Source of the DNA: Panaeolus papilionaceus
Taxonomy: Eukaryota; Basidiomycota; Agaricomycetes; Agaricales
Length of the DNA stretch: 64,000 bases
NCBI GenBank assembly: GCA_015501605.1
Contig: JADNRZ010000010.1
Coordinates: forward strand, 1-64,000
Direction: 5' to 3'
This document shows positions 47,501-59,444 of this stretch, piece by piece. The notes beneath the pieces were generated by a model. The model was not told where the DNA came from. It made no database searches and saw only the letters and a program-made list of their open reading frames with translations. Numbering within the stretch: position 1 is the first letter of the stretch; each line of letters opens with the position of its first letter. Position numbers and translations under genes: made by a program.

Positions 47501-49230
47501 TCTAACATCCCTACCTGCTCCGAAATGTGCGTGCTTGTCTACCGCTTTTTTCCTCGTTTTGTTGAACCGTGCATCTCTCTCGTCTCACTGCCGTTTCCTC
47601 GTACCCACGCCGCAGTCCGTCTCATGCTACTCTACTTCCCCCACTCCAGTCATCAATTCCATCTTAGTCTGATATCGGCCTGCGGTTCTTTGTTTATCGG
47701 TCCATTCTACTGTACGCTCGATTATCACTACGGTTCGTTCAACCACGCTTCCTTCTATCCTCCCCTTGTACATGTTCTCATACCCATATCTCTGTTCGTT
47801 TCATGCTCATCCTATGTGTCCGCAGTCGGTATCAATCCCATATTTCACCAAGTTTGTGCGCTCATTGCTTCGTCACTGCATCTCTATACAGGCACCTTCT
47901 GAGCTAGTTAATACCCTCATATCAAGCCTTTCACGTTAGCGCTGCTCTGCATGTCCCATCCTCTCTCTTTCGTCACTTCCCTTCCCGTCATCAACCCGTT
48001 CTACTTAACCTCCCATTTTCGAGCACATATGTTAATTTTCCTGTCGTGCTGATGCAACTCGACGAGTGAACATGCTGGTCTCGTTCTCCGATGGCTTCCT
48101 TTTATCATTAGAGCTACACCTCTACACCTCGCTGACACTCTCCCACCGTCGCGTCCCCATCTATCACCATTCTCCTCAATTTGCTCACAGATCGCGCTTC
48201 ACCACGGTATGAGGTTGACTGGTGGTGGTTTCATTTGAATGAACATTATAGGGCGCAGCGACAAACTCTTGTCCTTCCTCTCTGTTCTCTGAAGGCTCGC
48301 CCTGTCTTATCCTATGTGTTCCACTTCCTTCGTCACGTTGCCCCTCTCCCTGTACCATGTCTCTGTTTGTTTCATGCTTCTCTGATTCCATCACTATTCT
48401 CATTCAACCTGCGCCTTTTCTCGCTCCTCTTGCATCCCCGCGAAATTCGTTTTGCGCGCCACATGCGTATACCTTATTTGTGCTTGTCTACTCATCAACC
48501 AGTCTTTATCCCAATTCTAGCCATCCGTCATCTTTGGGCACCTCTAGTTGCTTTTCGTACCTCCGCCCCCTCCTCCCTCTCTGCTCTCCTTGTAAACTTC
48601 CGCTCTGAGTACCCCTCACAATCTACATCGCCCTTTCATCTATCCTCCCAGATGTTTTTTTTCCGTCCCTCCGTTCCATATTCCTTTTTTCCGCTCTGGT
48701 CGTCAATATATGGCGCCCATGTGTTCACAGATCTACCTTTACTCTTTCTGTGCGCATATAACCATCTCAATGAATGACTCCCCTCGCCCTCTTGTGTACA
48801 ACACATATATGTCGTATTCGATCACTCTCCTCTATGTCTTCTCAGAATTAAGCAATCTCCATCTCTTTTCAGCTTCAATTTCATTCCCCCGCCCATCACC
48901 TGTTTATCATTAAATCAAATATCCATCCGATCCGATGTTGCCTCTTTCTAAGCACACATAAGAAAGTACTTACTTTCATCATGATGGATGGTGTGCTGTG
49001 AGCGATATCGAGGGTTGTGCGAGGCATTGGTAGGCCGGTGGTCATGGAAAACCCGGTGGTGTCATGTGTGTGGCGACGAGACGAAGGAGGGGCATGGGGA
49101 CAACTCAACATTGTTGATCTGGGGTATGAGTTTCCGTATATTTAATTTTATATCCTCATTTGCACGTTTATTTGCGGTTTATTGTTGTCGTGCATATACT
49201 TGCTCGCCGATTTCGTGTCCGCTGCGATGA
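44540..49230 (+). repeat. Three consecutive C/T-rich repeat blocks, including two family 1 copies
   Basis: 44570-45060 resembles 13800-14250 of the 5-kb element. A family 1 copy runs from about 45275 (CCAAACAAACAAACC) through the hallmark near 46342 and the purine-rich tail to about 46860. The next starts immediately at about 46872 (CCAAACAAACAAC) and ends near 49220, with the hallmark near 48750. Long open frames such as 44474-45049, 45472-45987 and 48181-48777 are compositional and are not conserved between the copies. Confidence 0.6.
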
Positions 49231-49298
49231 CCTTGTGTAGACGTCTCTCAGGCTAGTGGCGACTGAGCATCTCCTAATGCCATCTTTGCACTCGAATC

Positions 49299-49592
49299 AT
49301 GATTGTGGGGAACCAAGCATATTCCGAGGGTGAGAAATCAGGAACAACAACCAATGGGCTTCATCGATTGTTTCTATGTTCGTTCCATGAATTTAAATCC
49401 TTGGTGCCTATCGTTCAAAGCCTCACAGGCCCATCAGCACACATGGTGCTCCAGTGGTCAGAGGGTCAGGGCAAGCTCAAGAATGCCAACGCTCAGATGA
49501 GGTCTATGTCGGGTGTATCTGCTTATACTATTTATACATCACTTCTGGATAAGTATGAACTCCCAAAATTGATGGCATCCCTGCAAGGCTGA
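49299..49592 (+). CDS. Hypothetical 97-codon open frame, uncertain
   Basis: Lies just upstream of GTP6 and outside the C/T-rich repeats. Its translation is balanced in composition (FKSLVPIVQSLTGPSAHMVL, SVSAYTIYTSLL-like end) but has no recognised motif and no copy in front of GTP3 or GTP4. It could be transcribed leader sequence. Confidence 0.2.
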   Translation: MIVGNQAYSEGEKSGTTTNGLHRLFLCSFHEFKSLVPIVQSLTGPSAHMVLQWSEGQGKLKNANAQMRSMSGVSAYTIYTSLLDKYELPKLMASLQG

Positions 49593-49695
49593 CACGAGGT
49601 GTGTTCACAAGTGCCACGTCAGCTGCTACCGCTATTTGCGGACTTGCTTTTCACCATAACAGAGTCAGTGATATTGGAGACATACAAGCAGCAAG

Positions 49696-51186
49696 ATGAG
49701 CACTGAGAATCAGACTTTGACGGACTCGTACAAGGAACTCGTAATCACTGGACCAATCACGGTGGAGCGTGTCACGGAAATACCTGGGGTTGAGACAGGG
49801 AAAGTTGTGTTCATCTTCGTGTAAGTCCTCAATTATCATTTTCGTCCCTTTTGAATTTCCATGACAGACATTTTGGTTAATTTAAATCAGGCTTCTTGGA
49901 CCCACAGGTGCGGGTAAAAGCACAGTAAGTTTTCCATATTCCACTCTCAATTACTTGATGCTCATCCAGGCAGTTCATCGAATCGCTGGCACCTAAGGGC
50001 TCGCTTGGCATATCGAGTCATCAACTAGAAGGTTTCACGCAATCCATATCTTTGTACCATATCAAGAATATGTTTTCTTCCCCCAGCATACCCATTTACC
50101 TCGTCGACGTACCCGGTTTCGGAGACACCAAATTATCTGAAATGCGCATTGTAACGATGATCAAAGAATGGAAAGCACGCACTGGGTAATTAGTGATGAC
50201 CATCACAGTTTCGTGCACATTTATTAACGACCAGTATGCAGCGCACCAAACTTAGGCCGAATTTTGTACTTCACACCTGTGAACTGTATCCGCTTCCCGG
50301 AAGTCAGCGTAGGATGCTGAAAACCTTCCAATCCCTCACAGGTATACGTTCAGCACAGAATGTTGTAATTGTCTCTACGATGTGGGACATACTTTGGGGT
50401 GAAAGCTCAACAAGACGCGCACATCGCAACTTCAAGCAGCTAGAAGACGAAATATGGCAGGTTTGCCCACTTTTCACCATTCAGAAATCGTACTTCGCTC
50501 ATATTGTCAACCAGGACTATCTAAAGGGTGGAAGCAAGCTTTTCAAATTCGAGAACACATTCAAGTCAGCACTCACAATCCTCGACCATGCATCTCGGGC
50601 AATGGACTCGAATTTATTTCACATTGAAACAACACTCAAGGAAAGACAAGATCTACGCGAGGCCATGTTCGGGGCAAATCTTTACCAAGACCTGCAAAAC
50701 CGAATTGATACCCTCCGTGTTCAAAGAACAAATATGCAGGTAGAACTTCAGGACGCCATTACCCGGGGTGATACTCAACTCTCTTCAGTAGTTGCCCTGC
50801 AACTTGAAGAAGCTGAGAAACTTCTTGCGACGTTCGAGCAGGAGCTGCAAAGTTTCGGACTGCCACCTTCCTTGACAATGACCCAAGCGCTGCCATTTCC
50901 CGACATTCAACAAGATCTGAGGTCACCTAGTAGTGGTTCTGATTCTCCCATTGCTGTAGCTTCGTCGTCACTTCCCACTCCCAAAAAAGCTGGTCTAGCA
51001 GAACGGTTACCACACTACATCGAGTCTGATGAAGCTCCTCCATCTGCAACCAACCAACCTACAGGCCTCGAGCGCGCTGAACATGCTGGACTCGACACAC
51101 TGCCAAAGAAGCAAGGCACATTTACGCGAGCTCTGAATTTGATGGTATGCTGTGGTCAAGCTGTAAATAAGAATCATGATGTGTAA
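49696..51186 (+). CDS. GTP6: P-loop GTPase-like protein, subfamily II, with a one-base deletion in exon 4
   Basis: Exons 49696-49820, 49891-49924, 49974-50185, 50242-50460 and 50515-51186 match GTP4. P-loop GPTGAGKST, DVPGFGDTKLSEM, VSTMWDILWG and the coiled-coil block (LYQDLQNRIDTLRVQRTNMQ) are present; the C-terminus is longer than in GTP4, with a Ser/Pro-rich linker and a MVCCGQ tail. Exon 4 is 219 bases where GTP3 and GTP4 have 220: CGCTTCCCGGAAG lacks one base relative to CGCTTACCTGGAAG, breaking the frame. An alternative acceptor seven bases upstream (ACCAG, exon from 50235) gives one open frame of 422 residues in which about 20 residues before LPGSQRRM are changed. Intron 4 (54 bases) has no in-frame stop. 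Confidence 0.7.
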
Positions 51187-51199
51187 ACGCAGTTTATCC

Positions 51200-53580
51200 T
51201 AGTTTAGATACTTGATATGGTGAACCCCTTGAATACGAGTATATCATTGATGAGCGCGCAGCAGTGGGATGATGAATGAAAGAAAAAGATAAAGAAAACG
51301 AGAAAGGAATGGTAGGTGGATGAGATGGATGAGCGTGATGGTGACGATTCAAAGTGAATGAGATGAAAATGCCACGCTCCTTTGCTAGTTCATGGCATCT
51401 GGAAGCTTTGGTTGGAAAATGATGGTTGGGACGATGGTCACGAGGTTCAGGTTGGCGCAATATACGAACGCTGGAATGACTCCGTGTAGTCGAGAGATAT
51501 GCAATATTCAATGAGGCTAGCGTAAAAAATTGACAAGTAGTCTACAAGGCAAGCCTAGCCATGAGATGAATGGATAAGCGAAATGAAGACGACCGCTTCT
51601 GAGCCATTGAGATCGAAACCTTCGCTCGGTTGATAGGAGCCGCGATGAGAGTCTAATTGGCTCAGGGCTTTCTCCGACACTATCCTTGTTCCTAGTCTTC
51701 TCCCTCCTGTGTTACCTTTTCTGCAGTCTGCCTCTGGGTGTACCCATATCACTCACTCTTGTTCAGCCTGTATTCTTCTCTCGTATCTTCGCTCCGCTTC
51801 TCGTACCCACGTATCTGTTCGTTAGACAATTTCCCGATTCTTGCACTATTGGCATGAATCACATCCTCGTCTGAGGCTGGCCCAAGGTTCTTCCTGTATC
51901 AGTCTATTAGTTCATAGGTTCGTTACCTTCAGTATACTGCCTGAGTTGAATACTTGGAGTCAACGTTTGAGCTCCTCATACACCCTGTTCCGCAACCGTC
52001 TTCCTCCCCTCGGCTCATTCCTCTCTGAGCGTAGTCACCCTGGATGTATACCTCGCGCGCCGCACGCGTCGACCGTATTTGTGCATCCTCATCATGTCGT
52101 CAACCACTCTTCGTACCAATTCGATTCCACCTCTCACCTTTTAGGCGCGTCTGTTTGTTTTCTATACATCCTCTCCATGTTGTTTTAACCCTCTTGTCGT
52201 CAACCTCGGCGCTGAGAAACGGTTGTACATAACCCTTATGTATTCGTGGATCCACTTGCCCCGCTCTCTGGGTGTATACATCTCAAAGAACCAGCTCTGA
52301 TTTGTGACCTTGATTGACATCCCCTGATCTCAAGTTTTGTCTCAACCTTGCCTTGCTCTATCGTGTGCCGGCAATGCATGGTGAGCGTTGTCCTTGCAGT
52401 ATGATGGATGGTCGATCATGATATATTGGGGATAGGGTCACGGCTGAGGCCCAAGCATAGGAAGAAGGAATTGGAGGGAGGTTGTGGGTAAGTCCTTTCG
52501 GGGAGGAAGGAGTTCAGCAAGGGGGTGGAGAAGAGAAGAGAGTTGCCGATATGATGGCGGTCGTCGGGGTGGCGATGTGATCCAGGATAACCATGGAGAA
52601 GAATCAACGTCATTTATCTGTGATATGAGTTTTTGTATGTTCAATTTGATATTTTCATTGACTCGATTCGCTTTATGGGTGCTTTCTTATCGTAGATTCC
52701 GTCGTTCTGTATACTTGTGCCTGCGAGCTACAATTCGTTCCTGAGCTGGCTGTTGATTTTAGCGGCCTTCGATCTCATGTCTACACTCAGAGTAGATGTA
52801 TTTCCCTTACCTAGATGTAGCGATTAATCATTCGGTAATCCTAGTTAATTCAATTTTTGGCTCGTTCTATTTTCATATGCGTTTGCTCTGAGGAGGCCTG
52901 CACATAGGTTTGTTCATCTTACATTCACTACCCTTAACTCTTCTATATTGACGCTGATTATCAAGGTCATCCGTCATAGACTCTGGTCCTCAAACCGTAT
53001 CTGCATCTACCCCGATTACTCTTGACACACCCACGTCGTCGCCCACATCTACAACTGCATACATGTCTTTCTGATTTTAATGTCTGGTTTGATACCAACA
53101 AGATGATACGGCGACGTTCATGGGCGCCCTGCTTGGGGTGTGCATTGTGGAGGGCTAGGTTTATGAGTCAGGCGTGCCTTAATTTTCCCTCTGGGGTTCT
53201 GATTCCTTCTGACTCAAATGATAAGGGTGGGGGGTGAGCGTGAGCGTGAGCATGATCGCGGTCCGTGCCTTGGTTTTGTTATTTAAAGCAATAATGAGTG
53301 CATATTTGTCGATTTGGAGGACGCTAAATGACAATACGTGATGTTTTCTGGGTTACACATGAAGAGATGATCGGTAAGGGCTTTGGCGACGCCTGACGCA
53401 TGAATAATGTTGATAAGTAGTTTAAAATGAATTCCGGGTCATGGGTATAATGTGAGTGGCGGCCAAGTTACTTGTATTATAGATAGAATGTTTTTTTCAC
53501 GAGCGAGGCAAAAGGGGAGCAGGCACACTGAGAATGTCGACATTGAGGGTGCGCACTGATCGCGAACCGGTGCGGGTTTT
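51200..53580. repeat. Family 1-like repeat R10 and unassigned sequence
   Basis: 51660-52700 is a family 1 copy lacking its start, with the variant hallmark GGGTGTATACATCTCAAAGA near 52267 and the tail near 52600-52660. 51200-51660 and 52760-53580 hold no recognised gene. Confidence 0.45.
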
Positions 53581-55590
53581 ACCGTGCACCAAACAAACAA
53601 ACTGACTTTGTTCGCTTGATGAGCTAGACCTTCCTTCGTCACCATCAACGTTGAGCTCGTTGGCAGTTGTCCTTTGCTCACTACCCTCGCTATGAACTAT
53701 GATCTCTGAATCCAGTCTCGTTATCTCTCATACCACGAACACGCGCTGTCATGAATCTTCATCACCGGATGAGCATTTTTACATCCAACTGACCCAACTC
53801 GACGGGTTCTATTTGTGAGTGCAGACGTGCTGATATCGCTTCCCTTGTGTTCATTTATTCTTTTTCCCTACACCTCTCAATCCCGCATCGCCGACGTGCT
53901 CCCCCCGACAGCCCAGAGAAATCTCTGCCTGCCGTCAAGAAATGCTACAGGTTGTAGCGAGAAAGGCTCTTCCTGTTTTCTCTCCGGCTGGTTCCCCTTG
54001 TTGACTCCAGACTCTCGCTGCTTCATCACCCTGCTATCTTGTTCTACGTTGCATCCCTCTCTCATCGCCTTCTCGTACCACGTCCTCATGCTACTCAGAT
54101 TCCCCTACTCCAGTCACCATTCTCCTCTTAGTCTGATATCGGCCTGCGCTTCTTTGATTATCAGGCTCTTTCATCCTGTACATGTATCTGGCGCGCTGCA
54201 GGTGTATGCCCTATCTGTGGATCCTTTTCTTGTTCAACGGTCCCCATCCCAATGCTATTCCATCCCCACCTAAGCGCATCTGTTGTTTTTACCTCTGCAC
54301 GCTCCTCTCAGCTGTGCAACCACACTCCTTTGGATTTTCTTCTCTCCTCCCCTCAACTCTCCTCGCACCACGGCTCAGGTAGATCTTCCTATGTTTGTCT
54401 CCTCCATGTCTTCCAATTTTCTCAGTGCTCGCCTGATCAATATACCCATCTTTTCGATGCCTTGAATTGTGGGTTCCCGGGTTACTTTTCCCGCTTCCGC
54501 CTCTAACTATCTTCGCTCGCTGGTGTGTTTCTCCGACCTGTGTTATTGCCATCTACAACCCACTCTCAATTACAACATCTACATTTCTTGTCGTCCACTG
54601 TCACTCCCCAGCTCTCCACGTTGCTTACATATTTTCGGCGTACTGCGTTCTCTCGTTGAGATATTATGATGTCTCGTTCAACCTCGCTTCCCTTCATCCG
54701 CTCCTTACTCATGTTCTCGTACCCATGTTTCTGTTCGTTTCAGATTCATCCTGTGTGTGCGCTGTTGCTATCAGTCTCACCTTCCTCCAAGTTCTCGCTT
54801 TCAGCCCTTCGTCACTTCACCGCTTTACAATTCTCTTCTGAGCCAGGTTGTTCACGTTAGCGCTACTCCTGCATTCTCATTCCTTTCCCATTCCCTCTCA
54901 TTCGTCACTTTACCTTCCCTTCGTCAACCCGTTCTACTCGACCCCCATTTTCGAGCACATGGGATAATCTTCCTCCCTTTCATCAGTGATCCCTTCCTCC
55001 GATCTTGTGGTCAACTTCGGCACTCAGCGATGTCTTGTAATGCACAACCCCTCCATGTCACGGACCCGCTTCTACCCTTTCTGCACGTATATACCCATCT
55101 CAATGACTCCCTTGATGAGCTTCTGTGCTGCCCTTAGATATATCGCTCTCTATTAGTCTCCACTGTCGGCTTCGCCATGTTGTTTCAGCGAACGGGCGTT
55201 CCACATCATTTCATGGTCCTTTCTACCTCTGTTGGTCTAATATTTCGATGTCTCATCCGCCACCCACAGTCGGGATCCAGGATAGTGACCCTTTTGATGT
55301 GCGTGTGTGGCGAGCGGCATCGTGTTGTTCGCGATAGCGTGTCAAGGATAGGGACGATTTAGAGCAGTAGGAACGGGATCGTGTGCGAGTGATATCGAGG
55401 GCGGAAGGGGATTAGGTGAAGGGAGTGAAGAAGAGACGTCTTTGGTGGAGGTGGTGTTGGGATGGTGGGAGTGGAGGGAGTGGTGGTTGTGCGCTGAAGA
55501 AAGGGTTTGTGTAGGTGTTGATTGTCTGTTAGATAAATTTAGTTTGTTTAATGTTATATCCTTGTCGCGAGTTCGTGCATGACCTCTTCC
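53580..55590 (+). repeat. Family 1 repeat R11 (near complete)
   Basis: Starts CCAAACAAACAAACTGACTT near 53588, carries the hallmark CACGTATATACCCATCTCAA near 55084, and ends in the TTTAGTTTGTTTAATGTTAT tail near 55535. It leads without a gap into the 3' flank of GTP7. The open frames are compositional. Confidence 0.6.
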
Positions 55591-55593
55591 TTG

Positions 55594-56100
55594 CAGGGAA
55601 ACCTTATTACCTGTTTGACTTTAAAACCCCCTTTGGATGTCCAGTAAACCAAGTTACAGGATCGGTCCGTCGAGTTACAGATATCCACAAATATTTGAGC
55701 CAGCGCGTCCTATTTAATATCACCTCACGTTGGATTACTTCATATCTCTCCTGGGATCACCGCTAGAGAAACGATAGATTCGTGAAAATGGCATGCATAC
55801 TCAGTGGGACGAGGATACAAGATATGTATGTATATGTGAATACGCAACTAATGGCCTAAATACGGGAGGCGGTCATCTCGGAACAGGTCAAACCTCGCAA
55901 ACCAGTGCGATATAGATATAATTAGGTGATTTAAAAGAACAACAGCGAGGCATGAAACGCAGATGGAGCAGGGAGAAAAAATGAAGCGGATATGGAGTGA
56001 TGCAAGAGATGTGAAATCCGAGATCGGCACCACTGGGATACATGTATATGAGCAAATAGAACTCCTCAGGGGTAAGATGCAAATCGAATGTACATGTTAT
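55594..56100 (-). repeat. 3' flank of GTP7
   Basis: Shared with the 3' flank of GTP5 (41450-41884) and partly with that of GTP1. No separate gene was seen. Confidence 0.6.
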
Positions 56101-56101
56101 T

Positions 56102-57495
56102 TCACTCCTCACACTTGAGCCATTTGGGAAGATGGGCGTTGGCAACATCGACTAGATGACCGAGCGACGCCTTGAGAACAATGTTCCTTGAATTACTTGA
56201 GGCGGGTTCATCCACTAGCCCAGTGTCCAGAAGTTGGGTGTCAAAGCCAGGTCCCCTGCGAATCTCTGGTTCCCTAGCCCACCGTCGGAAAATAAGCCGC
56301 ATTTTTAAACCTTTTGGGACGATTTTGACTGCGATGTTCTTGCGTAGAGCCTGTGCAGCTTCCCGAAATTCATGTGGTGGTTCTCCAAATTTGACCAATT
56401 GGGAAATGAATTTGGCCAAAATCTCCTCATTTTCCTTCTGGTCTCGCTCCAGGATCACTTTGAGTTCTTTGTTGGTTTGTGTGTCATAATGAGCCATGTC
56501 CGATTCAATCATGACTTTCTTCTGAAGAGTGCCCTCGATGCGCTCATGCAAGTCACAATAGAGATGTGTAGAAGATGTGTTTGTTGACCTGTTGAATGGT
56601 TGATCATAATATACACCAGCACTATCCATCACTTGAAGGGCTGAATTCCTGGTACCCAGAAAACGCTTCAAGTCAGTTTCCTCCCCAAAAAACCCCTAGG
56701 CCAGAGTGAGTGACACTTCAAAAACAACACAGGAGATGGGACTGGTTACCTTGAAAACCTGGTCTCTTAATTGTTCCAACTTCTTTTCCGCTTGACTGCG
56801 CGTCCGTTCACTGTGAAGGGTATCCCACATTGTTGTTGCAACTGTCACAACAAAAGTCTCGCTACCCAACGATTCTTTTAACATTTTAATTGTCCTCTGC
56901 CTACTTCCTGGCAGGCGAGTTACTGTGATGGGAGTGAGAAATAATATTCTGTAATAGCCTGCAGAACTAGTACGAAGTCAATTGGATATTCTTCCCTCAG
57001 AATAATGATATCAACCGGAATAGCTTACCAATTCTCTTTCAGCCAATCTCTGAGCATTTCCATGGCCTCGATCTCCGATATCTTAGTGTTGGAAAATTCT
57101 GGTGTATCAACCAGATAAATTGCCCTGCCAGTGTGCCGTACAACGTTGACAAGCTTGTAAGCAGTTACACGCTGAGTAAACCCAGCGAGCTGATTGCTCG
57201 AAATAGCAAGTTTCTGCGAGCCTCCTGCAAGCGCCTCAATAAACTTGAAGAGGCAAAGATATATTCAGTCTAAGGTGAATTGGGTGGTAATGTGGTGCAC
57301 AGCGTTTTACTTACTGTACTCTTCCCGGCACCAGTCGGTCCCATGATGCTAAATAGTTTCGTTCATTAGGAAACGAAAAGACCATGATCAACATCACGCA
57401 TACATAAGTATGACTGCGCCGAGGGGTATTGTCGTTACAGGTTCGACGGATATATCGCCGGTAACGATCAGCCTTTCGAATTTAAGATCTTCCAT
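56102..57495 (-). CDS. GTP7: P-loop GTPase-like protein, subfamily I, with altered G3 motif
   Basis: Exons 57495-57404, 57348-57315, 57243-57029, 56966-56750 and 56695-56102 give 383 residues in frame with GT-AG introns. MEDLKFERLIVTGDISVEPV leads to GPTGAGKST on the 34-base exon 2. The G3 region reads VDTPEFSNTKISEIE instead of VDTPGFSDSKISEIE, so the invariant glycine of DxxG is glutamate. The G4-position motif is ATTMWD. The C-terminal helical region (LHERIEGTLQKK, FREAAQALRKN) is intact and ends KWLKCEE. Loss of the DxxG glycine would be expected to impair nucleotide-dependent switching, so this copy may be expressed but inactive as a GTPase. Flanks are shared with GTP1 and GTP5. Confidence 0.8.
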
Positions 57496-57499
57496 GGCT

Positions 57500-58860
57500 C
57501 GACAATGGCGACGAAGTAGCGGCTGGATTTTGCGGGAAGAGGTATGCAGGCAAGATGGTGAGCGTCGGAGCGGAAAGTGTCTCCAGACCAGTTGGGTGCG
57601 TGCGGTACATGAGGCTGCCCACTGCGCATCACCTGATCATCAACGAGTTCGCAGCATCTGGTGTTCATCATTCAAACTGAACGACACGAGGCCGTGAGGT
57701 AATTGCGGCTGCCGCGCGGCATGCCTGGACGCAGGGAAATTACTTACAGCTGTTTTCATATTGATAGGCCGCACAACGTTTCATACAGTGACATTTTGTG
57801 ACGGACGGACCTCGAATTATATCCGAATTTTGATCGTTACTGTACTGACCCAGAGGCCGTTCCCTCGAACAGGATAACAGAAAGGACGCTTTCACGGCCC
57901 AAAAACCTCCAAATTTTGCGGAATATTTGCAGTCCTGAGGCTTATTTACCAAAGGTGCATTTGATGTGCTCGCAATAACACTCAGAATCAGTCCAGAAGT
58001 CAAAAACCACTGTACCCTAAGTTTTCGAGATGCGTTAGGATGGTGTTAGCCGAGTCTTTGTAGCCGTCCAATCCCTTTCCCGACGGTCCCATCAGCATCT
58101 GGTCACAGCACGTCACATATCGATATGAAAACAGCTGTAACTCAGAATGTGGGGAACCGGGGTAGGAATAGCGTGAATGGGTCGTGAGTTCAAGACGCGA
58201 AGGCAGTGCTGCATGATTGCTTTCCCTTTTACGGACCTCCGAACTGTGTATTTATTCAGTTGACGAAATTCACTTAATTCATACCAGTTCAAATTATTGT
58301 TTGAGGTCGCAGGCACCTTCTCTGAGTAGAAACCACACTACATACAGACATCGTGAAAACCGGCCTTGATATTTAAATTTGTGCAGATCGATATCCATTT
58401 AAGACGTGGTGAGCAAGCGGTCACTCGATGAGTCTGTGGGTACTCTAGGAAGTGAGGATGATCGTCGTCACCGTAAAACAACGGAGAAGGTGAAACCTCA
58501 GTTTGAGTATGCTGTATTGCCTTTGGCATTCAGCAGCCCAAGTCGTTTCACTCCATCTCCTCGCCCGTTAGGACACACATTTCGAAATGAAGTCACCCGT
58601 TCAGAGTCCCGGGCCAACGTCAAACTAGCTTTACCTGTGTCAGGGTCGTTGTGTGACTTGCATATTGAGGTTGATATTCCTTCCCTGACCGATGATACTG
58701 ATCAACTGCGAATAGGAATCCTATTTGAACTGATCATATATTGTATGCTACCTCACCCACCCAATCAACAACGCCAACGCCTCCAGCTCATATTATACCT
58801 TGAAACTCGCTCTCAGGTCACTTCTTTTACCGTTATTGCGATGGAATGTTACTTGTGAAG
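57500..58860 (-). repeat. 5' flank of GTP7 and end of the duplicated unit
   Basis: 58325-58485 and 58507-58710 match the flanks of GTP1 and GTP5 and the left end of the window. Similarity with the other copies ceases at about 58860, directly before the oxidoreductase remnant. 57760-58120 is not matched elsewhere and holds no recognised gene. Confidence 0.55.
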
Positions 58861-58909
58861 TAGATGCTGTCCTCTCGTTGTTATGGGGAGTGGTATACGT
58901 ATCTAGAGC

Positions 58910-59444
58910 GTGGGGTACTGGGCTGTGATCCTCAGCACGTTCACGCATGTCCTTGGGGACTTCACATCTCTCAAAGCCATCGCGTCACAGATCTACCCGG
59001 ACCTTAGCATCGTCGACGATGCTGGAAATCCAACGGCGAAACGCACCGCTCAGAGAGTAATGATCACTACAATATCACCAGAACACTCGCAGGTTGTCCT
59101 CATGCAACGTTCGTCATGCGCGCAAGCGTACTAAAGTACACGCCAGGGCTCAAGACTTTGCTCGACGGAGATACCAGCAATATTCACATGGAATCGGACT
59201 TCGTTCTGGGGATTTCATCAATATAATTAGCCCGAGGCTTTACTTGAACAGTGAGGAAGTGATAGTTGAAGGAATTCAATCAGGGACCTTCGACGCTCTG
59301 GGTATCATCTTCCACCTATGGGAGGAATTAGCCAAGGGACAAGAAGGGAAGTACGCCACGCTGGAAGACGCTGTGAGTATCAAGAAGATTGTATGCGTTA
59401 TAGAGAAAAGCGCTGAAGAGGGAGGGAGCGTTCACAATATATAG
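58910..59444 (+). pseudogene. Gal80/GFO-IDH-MOCA-like oxidoreductase, C-terminal remnant
   Basis: Two pieces in different frames resemble the C-terminal half of fungal Gal80-like oxidoreductases. The first (58930-59040, THVLGDFTSLKAIASQIYPD then IVDDAGNPTAKRTAQ) fits the segment after the Rossmann domain. The second (about 59155-59444) reads GDTSNIHMESD in one frame and then ISPRLYLNSEEVIVEG, YATLEDAVSIKKIV and IEKSAEEGGSV to a stop in another. The Rossmann domain is absent and the left end coincides with the boundary of the duplicated GTPase unit, so the gene is probably 5'-truncated. An intron could explain one frame change (GTAATG near 59059) but not the missing N-terminal half. Family assignment is from motif recall only. 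Confidence 0.5.
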
